Assembly: GCA_024400635.1 (NCBI GenBank)
Contig: JAKSMI010000002.1
Span: 246,305-310,304, forward strand
From: Bacteroidales bacterium
Lineage (GTDB): Bacteria; Bacteroidota; Bacteroidia; Bacteroidales; WCHB1-69
Reading direction: 5' to 3'
Length of the DNA stretch: 64,000 bases
A model generated the notes under the pieces. That model was not told the origin of the DNA. It saw nothing but the letters and a program-made list of their open reading frames with translations, and did no database searches. Of the stretch, positions 15,947 to 23,504 are shown piece by piece; the first letter of the stretch is position 1; each line of letters opens with the position of its first letter. Position numbers and translations under genes: made by a program.

Positions 15947-16082
15947 CTGTCCGATAAAACTTTTTTTTGAGGGTAAAAAAATAAGGGCTGATTTCTGTTT
16001 GAGGAGTCAGCCCTTCGTGTTATTTTTGCTGTGCTTAAAAATTAAAAATAGCATGGGCAAAAGTAAACATTTTAGCGGACAG
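15947..16082 (+). mobile_element. MITE-like element 1 (136 bp)
   Basis: The ends are ctgtccgataaaa and, inverted, ctgtccgctaaaa (12 of 13 bases). The first 88 or so bases are roughly 90% identical to the reverse complement of the right part of element 2 (about 17966-18053). Inside lies a 9-bp hairpin, aagggctga (15983-15991) with tcagccctt (16007-16015), which could terminate the GNAT-CutC transcript. No coding sequence and no clear target-site duplication were seen. The left end begins one base after the GNAT-CutC stop codon. Confidence 0.7.
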
Positions 16083-16143
16083 CAATAAATTTTTATAACT
16101 TTGTGGGTTGAATCTATAATTCAATAAAAATCTCGCTAAACTG

Positions 16144-16173
16144 TTGGAAATATGAAAAAAAGATGTAATTTTG
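16144..16173 (+). promoter_or_regulatory. Promoter of the lipase-like gene
   Basis: TTG at 16144-16146 and TAATTTTG at 16166-16173 are separated by 19 bases, matching the Bacteroidota -33/-7 arrangement. A second TAATTTTG lies at 16191-16198. The leader would be about 100 bases, A/T-rich near the start codon. Confidence 0.7.
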
Positions 16174-16281
16174 CAACATCGTTTTCCTTTTAATTTTGTT
16201 CAACGGACTTCGCAAAATTCAGAGGCTGGCGTGAAAAGAGTAAAAATTGAAGTTCTCTCAATAATTTAATTTTATTCAATT

Positions 16282-17790
16282 ATGAATACTTGTTTTTTCA
16301 AATGTAGTCTGGTGGTTTTGATGTTTGCATCTGCCTTGTTGTTTACAGGATGCAAAAAAGATAAAGGCAAAGACGAACTGCGTATGCTTACCGTTGTCGA
16401 TTCGCGTGTGGCAGAAATGAACAGTATAGATGCTTTCTGGCATTGGACTGGAATGCCAGGTTATACTCCTGGAGTTCAGGGTTGGCTGGATCCTGTTGTC
16501 AGCGAGTTTCTGGAAGGCAATCCTGTCGTTGAGAAAAAATATGTAAGATGGGAGGGGAAGGCACCTGTGGGAATTGGGAAAGTGTCTGCTTCGGGTATAG
16601 TCCTCGGCAAGAAATCCATCCTGGATGGAAATGAAAAAGCCAAAGGCGTGATACTATATAACCACGGTACACAGTTTGCCCAGATTGAGACTCCGTCTGG
16701 AGGGTTTGATGTAAACGGATTGTTCGCACTTGACGGATTTGTTCTTGTTGCCGCCGATTACTATGGGTTCGGACCAACGCAGAGCAAGCCACAGGCATAT
16801 CTTACATATTACAATGCAATCACCTCACTTGAACTACTGAATGCGGCTGTCCATGATTTTGACTTGAAAGATATCCCTCAATATGTGTTCGGGCACTCGG
16901 AGGGAGGTATGACTTCTGCCGCTGTTGCTCAGGAATGGTCCACCAATGGTTTTGCATATCCCTACGTGGAACTCACAAAGGTGTATGCTGTAAATGGTCC
17001 TTATGACATTCACCATACCTTTTCGGAGTTCAAAGATCTGGACTATGCCCCAGGCATCATCGATGGATTGGCTCTTGCCTCAATATCATACAATATGATA
17101 CTTGGCGAGGACCTTTATAAAAACTTCGTGGTTCTGGTGAAGAACAACAATGGAGAGAATCGTGCCAATAAGTATCTTGTTTCAGGCAATTATGGCGCGT
17201 ATGCGTCTCCTTTCATTTATGGCGAATACTCAGGAATGCCGAATGCGCAGGAAGCCTTGATAACAAATGTATTGACTGATGCAGCCCTTACTGAACTGAC
17301 TACTCCAGGACTGGACTATGGCGCATTCCCTGGATTCTCAAGATGGGGAAAATTGTCACATTTATTTAATATCAATGTCTTAAATGAGCAACTCCCAAAG
17401 TACAAGGAAAAATTCAATCTATGTAACAAGCCTTTTACTTACAGGTGTCCTTTGGTCATCTGGAATTCGACGGAGGATGTTATGGTGCAGGACTACAATT
17501 CAGACCTTCTTTTCGAGAAAGCTTCGGGAGACATAACATATATCACCGGCAATATGGGTGACCACGTCGCTTCTGCATACTATTTCATCCAATATGTTAT
17601 GGAAGAATTGACTGGCAAGAGTTTCCAAGAAAACTATTTGGGTCATACCTATTGTAATAACCATCCTCACGAGGAGGCATTCGATTGCCAGAATAAACAG
17701 TTGTACAATACGCTTGATCCAGCGAATGAACAATACATATACAATCTAAATTCTATTGATAATTACTCAAGAGTAGTCCGGACAAAGTAG
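16282..17790 (+). CDS. Lipoprotein alpha/beta hydrolase (secretory-lipase-like)
   Basis: The 502-residue product has a lipoprotein signal (lipobox LFTGC, Cys24), so it is predicted to be anchored in the envelope. The alpha/beta-hydrolase core shows an oxyanion-region HG (YNHGTQF, near 126-132), the nucleophile elbow GHSEGG with Ser206, a candidate acid Asp399 in NSTEDVMV, and a candidate His428 in GDHVAS. The layout resembles secretory lipases or carboxylesterases; the substrate is not evident. The gene has its own promoter and terminator and sits between two MITE-like elements in opposite orientation. Its codon choice looks less AT-driven by eye than that of nearby genes, which together with the flanks hints at horizontal acquisition. 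Confidence 0.8.
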   Translation: MNTCFFKCSLVVLMFASALLFTGCKKDKGKDELRMLTVVDSRVAEMNSIDAFWHWTGMPGYTPGVQGWLDPVVSEFLEGNPVVEKKYVRWEGKAPVGIGKVSASGIVLGKKSILDGNEKAKGVILYNHGTQFAQIETPSGGFDVNGLFALDGFVLVAADYYGFGPTQSKPQAYLTYYNAITSLELLNAAVHDFDLKDIPQYVFGHSEGGMTSAAVAQEWSTNGFAYPYVELTKVYAVNGPYDIHHTFSEFKDLDYAPGIIDGLALASISYNMILGEDLYKNFVVLVKNNNGENRANKYLVSGNYGAYASPFIYGEYSGMPNAQEALITNVLTDAALTELTTPGLDYGAFPGFSRWGKLSHLFNINVLNEQLPKYKEKFNLCNKPFTYRCPLVIWNSTEDVMVQDYNSDLLFEKASGDITYITGNMGDHVASAYYFIQYVMEELTGKSFQENYLGHTYCNNHPHEEAFDCQNKQLYNTLDPANEQYIYNLNSIDNYSRVVRTK

Positions 17791-17804
17791 AATTGGTGAT
17801 GACA

Positions 17805-17839
17805 TTTTGCCGCATCCTTATTAGGTGCGGCAATTTTTT
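17805..17839 (+). terminator. Intrinsic terminator after the lipase-like gene
   Basis: The arms ttgccgca (17807-17814) and tgcggcaa (17826-17833) pair perfectly, extended inward by CC-GG with a bulged T, and are followed by six T. It ends exactly where element 2 starts. Confidence 0.9.
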
Positions 17840-18052
17840 CTGTCCGAGAAAAACTGAAAATGTATAAAGAGGCTGAGGCTATGGAAGTCAACGTAATACA
17901 TAAACGAAGCTCTCACCATTGTTGATAAGTCGGAGAATCTTCACTGACGTTTGCAAGAGGAGATTAACACAGTAAAAATAACACAAAGGGCTGACTTCTC
18001 AAAACAGAAATCAGCCTGATTTTTTGCCCTCAAAATAAGTTTTATCGGACAG
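17840..18052 (-). mobile_element. MITE-like element 2 (213 bp), inverted relative to element 1
   Basis: The left end is ctgtccgagaaaa and the right end, inverted, is ctgtccgataaaa. Read on the minus strand, the first 88 or so bases match element 1 at about 90%, including the aagggctga/tcagcc hairpin arms. The extra internal 80 or so bases contain a short plus-strand frame near 17900-17946 (reading NEALTIVDKSENLH before a stop), which might be the decayed tail of a transposase; this is speculative. Elements 1 and 2 together bracket 2.1 kb. No target-site duplication was recognised. Confidence 0.65.
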
Positions 18053-18067
18053 TAATATTATTTTATG

Positions 18068-18075
18068 TAATTTTG
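18068..18075 (+). promoter_or_regulatory. Candidate -7 element TAATTTTG for the broken membrane gene
   Basis: TAATTTTG fits TAnnTTTG, 133 bases before the ATG at 18208 and just right of element 2. No -33 TTG at the usual spacing. The rest of the 417-bp gap left of the gene is the lipase terminator and element 2; nothing else was recognised. Confidence 0.4.
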
Positions 18076-18207
18076 CCCGTGTCTTTTTTGTAGAGAGAGA
18101 AACGGAACTTTGGTGTGCGTTTATGGAGCGTGCTGTATTTTGAATGTGTATTTAATTGATTGAAGAAGAGATAGTTGTGTCGAATATTTTGGATAGTTGC
18201 CTGCGAA

Positions 18208-20073
18208 ATGAAAAATAATTTAGAAAAGATTGCGTTTGGAAAAAACAAGTTGTTGTTAATTGTTGTATCAGTTCTGGCGTTTGTGGTTTTTATAGCTGGA
18301 ATTGGCCGTTGTCATTTTAAGCCGTGGACATTTTCCTTTTCATTGGAAGACCCCATTTCCATAGAGACTGATTCTGATGGAATGACGGTGGTGGATCATT
18401 TCGGGGATCAGATGCTTTTCTTTGATAAGGACCTGAAACTGAGAAATGCTGTTAATGTTCGCAATTTCGAGGCTCCTGACAAAAAGGTGTCCCGTGTTTT
18501 TCGTTCGGGAAACAATACGTATGCTTTGGCGGTTACAAAATCTGAAAATAGAATCGTTAAGGAGGAAATTGCAATCTATGATCTACGTGGCAGGCTTTTG
18601 AAACAATTTTTGGTTAGAAAATATGACGAAAATGAAAATCGTCCAGTCCCATTTTATCAAGCTATATGCTTGCATAAGGACAGCATTCGATTAGTGGGCA
18701 TATCGGATAGAACGATTCATATTGTGAGTTTGCCGGAAAATGGTGCGTGTTCGGCATCACACAGAGTGTTGTCGTTCAATGATCCGCTTATATACGTGTC
18801 AAATATAACTGATGATGGTCTTGTGCTTGCTTACAGTCTATATGGAAATGCGTTTTGCTATGATTTTAAAAGCGGTGTAATCACAAAGAAATTGCAGATC
18901 GAACGTGTTGAAGATGAGATGCAGATGTATGGAATGCAAAATATGGACGATGCCGCGATCGAACTTTTTTCGCAGCTTGATTTTGATGTGGACGAATGCA
19001 GAAATGAAAGGGGAAAATTTTTGGAATTATTTTGTGTGAAGGCAGATAAGGGTTCCATATATCGTTTCAGCAATGGCAGTCCTGTTACGGAACATGCGAC
19101 ATTTGGCTTTACCATTGGTTATTTGGTGTGGCATATTCTGTTTTGGCTGTCTTTGTTGTATATGTGTGCTGTGGTGCTCTGTTTTTTATGGCATTTGTTG
19201 AAAAAGATAGATGTAAAGGCGGTCGCAATTGTGGTTATGATGGCTGTATTGATGACGGTGATCGTCGTTTTTTATACAATGAATGTCTATAATACGGAAA
19301 AACGACGCATAGAGGATCTGATGACCTATCAGTTGGATATGTTGAAATTTGTAACCGAAGAAATTCAGAGACTTTTGCCGCGATAGATACGATGGGGGTG
19401 GAACGTTTTGTCAATTCAACTGAAGGGAAAAAATGCACGGAAAGATTCCATGGCTTGTTGGAAAAATTCATGTGTTATTCAGAGAATGATCATTTTTATA
19501 TGTATTTGATGGTTTATGCAAACGATGGAAGATCGTATATGTTAACGGACAATATGAATTCGATGCCGTTGGGTGTCGCGCATTTTCAGCAAGATTATGT
19601 TGATAGCCTCATGACCAAAGGTGTTGGATCCATTCACATGCTTGATGATTCCTATTATTATTCCTCGCGTGAGATTTGTAATCGATCAGGAAAGTCTGTG
19701 GCAAAATTAGTGAGTACGTATTCGTATCTTTCGTTGCAAAAAAAAACAACGTGCCAAAGCTGTTGAATTGTTCTTCAGCATTATGGCAGATCTGATAGAC
19801 CGTATGGGGTATAAGCAACAGGATGTTTATACCGATACGTTAATCGTGGAAAATGTGTTTAGAACGGTGCGGATGCCCTTTATGAATATTCTGGTGGCGT
19901 TGGGTAGAAATTTTGCCTGTGTCGGCCTTGGTTTGGTTTGTGCGGCATTGACTGCCGGCTTCGCATTGTTTTCTCGTAAGGAGAACTCTCTTCCGCAACA
20001 AAAGTCGTTAACTGAAAATCCGCAAGAATCGAATGGTCTAATTCTCTTCAAAATCGAATGTTTTAGGACTTGA
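18208..20073 (+). pseudogene. Multi-pass membrane protein of unknown function, broken by two frameshifts
   Basis: Three consecutive frames, 18208-19386, about 19377-19766 and about 19740-20073, read as one protein if one base is added in the TTTT run at 19373-19376 and one A is removed from the nine-A run at 19738-19746. The joins then read QRLFAAIDTMGVERF and LQKKQRAKAVELFF, and the restored product is 621 aa. It has an N-terminal membrane segment (KLLLIVVSVLAFVVFIAG), a 270-residue extracytoplasmic domain with repeated short strands, two central membrane segments (about residues 305-365), a second polar domain and a last membrane segment (FACVGLGLVCAALTAGFALF). The arrangement suggests a membrane sensor-like protein, but I recognise no family. 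The changes could be decay, assembly error, or frameshifting at homopolymers. The start at 18175 is also possible. Confidence 0.65.
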
Positions 20074-20158
20074 AACTATCAAGTGGGAATCTCATTTCTT
20101 TTTCCCGTAATTCTTAAATTCAACTCATAAATGCAACTTTGTTAACAGTGGACGTAAG

Positions 20159-21232
20159 TCACAACAACAAAACAAAGAGAGGAACAGAGTTTCCCCCTTT
20201 GTCTGACGGAAAATTCTTGATGAGTTGTCCGCAGGCGGCAGCGATATCTTTGCCCCGGCTGCGGCGCAGATTGACCACCATATTACGCGATTCGAGAAAC
20301 TGGATAAATTTCTGTACGTTTTCTTCACTGCTGCGCTGAAAAGGTGAGTCGGTGGCGTTGAACTCTATCAGATTGATTTTGACGGGGAATGGGCGACAGT
20401 AGGAGGCCAGTATTTCAGCGTCGCGCAGACTGTCGTTGATGCCGTTGAGGAGCAAATACTCGAAAGTAATGCGTTCGCCTGTTTTTTCGTGGTAATATTT
20501 AATGGCTTCTTGAAGCTTGTCCAAGGGATTGTGCTCGGTGACGGGCATGATGTGGATTCTTTTTTTCGGGTCGGCGCTGTGCAGCGAAATGGCGAGTCCT
20601 GGCCGAAAATCAAGATCTGCCAATTTGCGTATGCCTTCGATAATGCCTGCCGTTGATAACGTAATACGTTGTGGCGATAGACCGATGCCGTCTTTAGTGG
20701 TGAGAAGGTCAATGGATTTCATCACATTTGCAAAATTGAGAAGTGGTTCTCCCATGCCCATATACACGATGTTGGTGATGCCCTGCCCGAAATATTCTAT
20801 TGATTTATGATTCAGCAGAATGTATTGATCGAAGATTTCAGAATAATGAAGGTTGCGGATAAACCCCATTTGTCCAGTGGCGCAAAAGGCACAGTGCATA
20901 GCGCAACCCACTTGCGTGGAAACACACGCTGTGACGCGTTCTTTTGTAGGAATGAGTACTCCTTCAATCATCTTGTTATCGTGCAACCTGAAGCCGAATT
21001 TGGTGGTTTTATCGCTGCTTTTATGTTCGACATCTATGCTTGCCCGATGAAAAGTGAAATTGTCGTTGAGCAGTTGCTGCACTTGCTGTCCGATGTTGTT
21101 CATTTCGCTGAACGAACCAATGCCTTTTCTCCACAGCCATTCATAAATCTGTTTGGCGCGGAATTTCTTTTCCCCATATTGGAGAAGAAAATCTGAGATT
21201 TCATTAAACGATAGTTCGCGGATATCTTTCAT
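20159..21232 (-). CDS. rlmN: Dual-specificity RNA methyltransferase RlmN
   Basis: This is a radical-SAM enzyme that adds a methyl group to C2 of A2503 in 23S rRNA and A37 of some tRNAs. The product is 357 aa, a normal length. The radical-SAM cluster cysteines are C110, C114 and C117 (CAMHCAFC), followed by GMGEPLLN for SAM binding. The methyl-carrying cysteine is C334 in AAACGQL near the C-terminus, as RlmN requires. The N-terminal FRAKQIYEWLW segment is typical. The gene is convergent with the broken membrane gene (85-bp gap, no structure seen) and divergent from folD. A -7-like TAAGTTTG lies on the minus strand at 21316-21309. Confidence 0.96.
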   Translation of the reverse strand: MKDIRELSFNEISDFLLQYGEKKFRAKQIYEWLWRKGIGSFSEMNNIGQQVQQLLNDNFTFHRASIDVEHKSSDKTTKFGFRLHDNKMIEGVLIPTKERVTACVSTQVGCAMHCAFCATGQMGFIRNLHYSEIFDQYILLNHKSIEYFGQGITNIVYMGMGEPLLNFANVMKSIDLLTTKDGIGLSPQRITLSTAGIIEGIRKLADLDFRPGLAISLHSADPKKRIHIMPVTEHNPLDKLQEAIKYYHEKTGERITFEYLLLNGINDSLRDAEILASYCRPFPVKINLIEFNATDSPFQRSSEENVQKFIQFLESRNMVVNLRRSRGKDIAAACGQLIKNFPSDKGGNSVPLFVLLL

Positions 21233-21308
21233 CAGTATAGAATGATATTAATATAAAATTTTAGTATTCAGTATGTTAAAATAATAAATGAATGATAATA
21301 AATCACTG

Positions 21309-21316
21309 CAAACTTA
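21309..21316 (-). promoter_or_regulatory. Candidate -7 element for rlmN
   Basis: Read on the minus strand this is TAAGTTTG, matching TAnnTTTG, 77 bases before the rlmN start codon. No -33 match at the usual spacing. Confidence 0.45.
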
Positions 21317-21348
21317 CACAAAAAAGTGAATGGTTGAGAAGCAATGTT

Positions 21349-21378
21349 TTGTGCTTCTGAAAATTTATTGTAATTTTG
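21349..21378 (+). promoter_or_regulatory. Promoter of folD
   Basis: TTG (within TTTTG) at 21349-21351 and TAATTTTG at 21371-21378 are exactly 19 bases apart, the best promoter match in this part of the window. It rules out a TTG codon at 21376 as the folD start. Confidence 0.75.
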
Positions 21379-21399
21379 CACTTTCAAAAATTGAACGTT

Positions 21400-22257
21400 A
21401 TGAGAATTATGAACGGGGCTGCTTTAGCCAAAAAAATCAGGTCAGTTTTATCCATAGAAATAGATTTTTGCAAAAACAAATACGGGCGCTCGCCTAAATT
21501 GTCTGTGATTTTGGTTGGCAATGACCCCGCAAGCATGACTTATGTCAAAAATAAAGGCAAGGCATGCCGCGAAGTCGGTATTGAAGACGACTTGCATTTT
21601 CTGCCCTTCTCAACTTCACAAGATGAACTGTTGGAACTTATCCATCAACTTAATGAAGCACCTGATGTGGATGGTATTTTGGTTCAGTTGCCTTTGCCGA
21701 AACATATAGATAAAAATGTGATTATCAGTGCTATTGATTATAAAAAGGATGTGGATGGTTTGCATCCGATGAATGTGGGTTTGCTGAATACTTCAGAGGA
21801 TTGCATCATTCCATGCACACCCAAGGGCATTCTTTCGCTGTTGAAATCTGAAAATGTTACCATAGCTGGCAAACATGCCGTAATTATTGGGAGAAGCAAT
21901 TTGGTGGGTAAGCCAATGGCTCAGTTAATGCTTCGCGAAAACGCTTCAGTTACTGTTTGTCACACAAAAACCCGCGATCTTTCTTATCTCACGCGCCAAG
22001 GTGAAATTTTAATTGTTGCCATAGGTTGTCCTAATCTAATTAATGCCGACATGTTGAAACCCGGAGCTGTTGTTGTCGATGTGGGTATTAACAGTGTTGA
22101 CGGCAAGATGGTCGGTGACATTTATAACAGTATTGATGTGCCAAGCATAGAACAGAAAGCATCAGCCATTACGCCTGTTCCCGGGGGTGTTGGGCCAATG
22201 ACCATAGCTTCGCTTTTGGAGAATACTTTTGAGATATATAGAAGGAGAATTCAATAA
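21400..22257 (+). CDS. folD: Methylenetetrahydrofolate dehydrogenase/cyclohydrolase FolD
   Basis: This bifunctional enzyme interconverts 5,10-methylene-THF, methenyl-THF and 10-formyl-THF. I chose the ATG at 21400 (MRIMNGAALA) because the longer frame begins inside the promoter; ATG 21409 is also possible. The product is 285 aa. Signature segments are YVKNKGKAC with the catalytic lysine, DGILVQLPLP, DVDGLHP, the nucleotide-binding IIGRSNLVGKPMA and PVPGGVGPMT near the C-terminus. It supplies formyl-THF for Fmt and purine synthesis, which links it to fmt, ftcD and folP elsewhere in the window. Confidence 0.96.
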   Translation: MRIMNGAALAKKIRSVLSIEIDFCKNKYGRSPKLSVILVGNDPASMTYVKNKGKACREVGIEDDLHFLPFSTSQDELLELIHQLNEAPDVDGILVQLPLPKHIDKNVIISAIDYKKDVDGLHPMNVGLLNTSEDCIIPCTPKGILSLLKSENVTIAGKHAVIIGRSNLVGKPMAQLMLRENASVTVCHTKTRDLSYLTRQGEILIVAIGCPNLINADMLKPGAVVVDVGINSVDGKMVGDIYNSIDVPSIEQKASAITPVPGGVGPMTIASLLENTFEIYRRRIQ

Positions 22258-22265
22258 TGATATTC

Positions 22266-22304
22266 AAGATGTTTAAAAAATAAGATTTTACGTCTAAACA
22301 TCTT
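22266..22304. terminator. Shared hairpin between convergent folD and asd
   Basis: The arms aagatgttta (22266-22275) and taaacatctt (22295-22304) pair perfectly over 10 bp around a 19-base loop. It lies between the two convergent stop codons and could end transcription from both sides. Confidence 0.6.
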
Positions 22305-22316
22305 AGTTCCTTTGTT

Positions 22317-23309
22317 TTATTTTACCCATCCTTTTTGGCAAATCAGTTGGGCGATTTCGATGGCATTGGTGGCGGCGCCTTTGCGGAGGTTGTCTGCAAC
22401 GACCCACAAGTTCAAAGTTTTGGGTTGCGATTCGTCGCGGCGAATGCGGCCTACAAAAACATCGTCTTTATCCTTGGCAAAGTATGGCATTGGATATTCG
22501 TTGTTGGCTGGGTTGTCGATGACTTTGACTCCAGGCATGCTCTGCAGTAGTTTCACCACATCTGGAATTTCAAAATCTTGGACAAATTCGGCGTTGACGG
22601 CTTCAGAATGTCCACCGGTAACAGGAACACGAACTACTGTGGCGGTTATGCGGATGTTGTTGTCTCGTAATATCTTACGTGTTTCTTTCACCAGTTTCAT
22701 TTCTTCGGTGGTGTAGCCGTTGGTTTCAAAAGTGCCACCATGAGGCAATAAATTCAAATCGATGCGGTAAGGGTAGGCCATTTCGCAATCCTTCCCTGCT
22801 CGTTCTGAATAGAGTTGGTTAAGTGCTTTTATGCCGGTGCCGCTCACTGATTGATATGTGGAAATGACCAAACGGTCAATCTGATATGCTTTGTGCAGTG
22901 GAGCCAGTGCCATTACCATTTGGATGGTTGAGCAGTTGGGATTGGCAATGATGTGGTCGTTTTTTGTGATGACGTCTCCATTGATTTCAGGTACAACCAA
23001 GGGGATATCGGCTTCGTAGCGCCATGCCGACGAGTTGTCGATGACGTAGGTTCCTTGTTCGGCGAATTTTGGAGCATATTGCAATGATGCACCACTACCT
23101 GCCGAGAAGATGGCGAGAGCCGGTTTTTCGGAAATTGCTTGTTCAACGCTCACAACCGATATTTCGCGACCCGCAAAAACAACTTTCTTCCCAACAGATT
23201 TTGCGGAGGCTGCCGGCAACAGTTCACAATCACCAAAGCCTCTTTCTTCCAATACTTTAAGCATTACACTTCCTACTAAACCTGTGGCACCTATCAAAGC
23301 TATTTTCAT
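22317..23309 (-). CDS. asd: Aspartate-semialdehyde dehydrogenase
   Basis: The enzyme reduces aspartyl phosphate to aspartate semialdehyde, the branch point to lysine/diaminopimelate, threonine and methionine. The product is 330 aa. It starts with the NADP-binding GATGLVGS (residues 7-14). The catalytic Cys126 is in NPNCSTIQ and the catalytic base His234 in TGGHSEAVN. DNSSAWR near 91-97 is also typical. The promoter region is shared back to back with the divergent lamin-tail-domain gene. Confidence 0.96.
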   Translation of the reverse strand: MKIALIGATGLVGSVMLKVLEERGFGDCELLPAASAKSVGKKVVFAGREISVVSVEQAISEKPALAIFSAGSGASLQYAPKFAEQGTYVIDNSSAWRYEADIPLVVPEINGDVITKNDHIIANPNCSTIQMVMALAPLHKAYQIDRLVISTYQSVSGTGIKALNQLYSERAGKDCEMAYPYRIDLNLLPHGGTFETNGYTTEEMKLVKETRKILRDNNIRITATVVRVPVTGGHSEAVNAEFVQDFEIPDVVKLLQSMPGVKVIDNPANNEYPMPYFAKDKDDVFVGRIRRDESQPKTLNLWVVADNLRKGAATNAIEIAQLICQKGWVK

Positions 23310-23347
23310 AATAATTTCTATTTAAAATAAAAAGTTATTAACATTCA

Positions 23348-23378
23348 TTGTTTTTGTCGTGCAAATATACTATTTTTG
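23348..23378 (+). promoter_or_regulatory. Promoter of the lamin-tail-domain gene
   Basis: TTG at 23348-23350 and TATTTTTG at 23371-23378 are 20 bases apart. The leader to the ATG at 23505 is about 120 bases. Confidence 0.55.
23362..23369 (-). promoter_or_regulatory. -7 element of asd
   Basis: On the minus strand this reads TATATTTG. It lies one base from the plus-strand -7 element, so polymerases at the two promoters would exclude each other. No -33 match at 19-21 bases was found. Confidence 0.55.
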
Positions 23379-23504
23379 CCAACGCAATTTGTAAGAGGAA
23401 TTCGGTTTTGCAATTTTTTATTGCCAATAGCCGAATTTTCTTCATTTTAGGAATGAAGAAAAATTGCAAAATTTTAGTTTTAATGTTAAAATTTAACAAA
23501 AGTG

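Noticed and set aside
15947..18052. Calling the 2.1-kb bracketed unit a complete insertion sequence.
   Set aside because: The only intact gene is an alpha/beta hydrolase lipoprotein; no transposase and no target-site duplication were found.
19738..19746. Claiming programmed ribosomal frameshifting at the nine-A run.
   Set aside because: A second, opposite frameshift 360 bases upstream lies at a weak TTTT run, so decay or sequence error is at least as likely; no stimulatory structure was seen.
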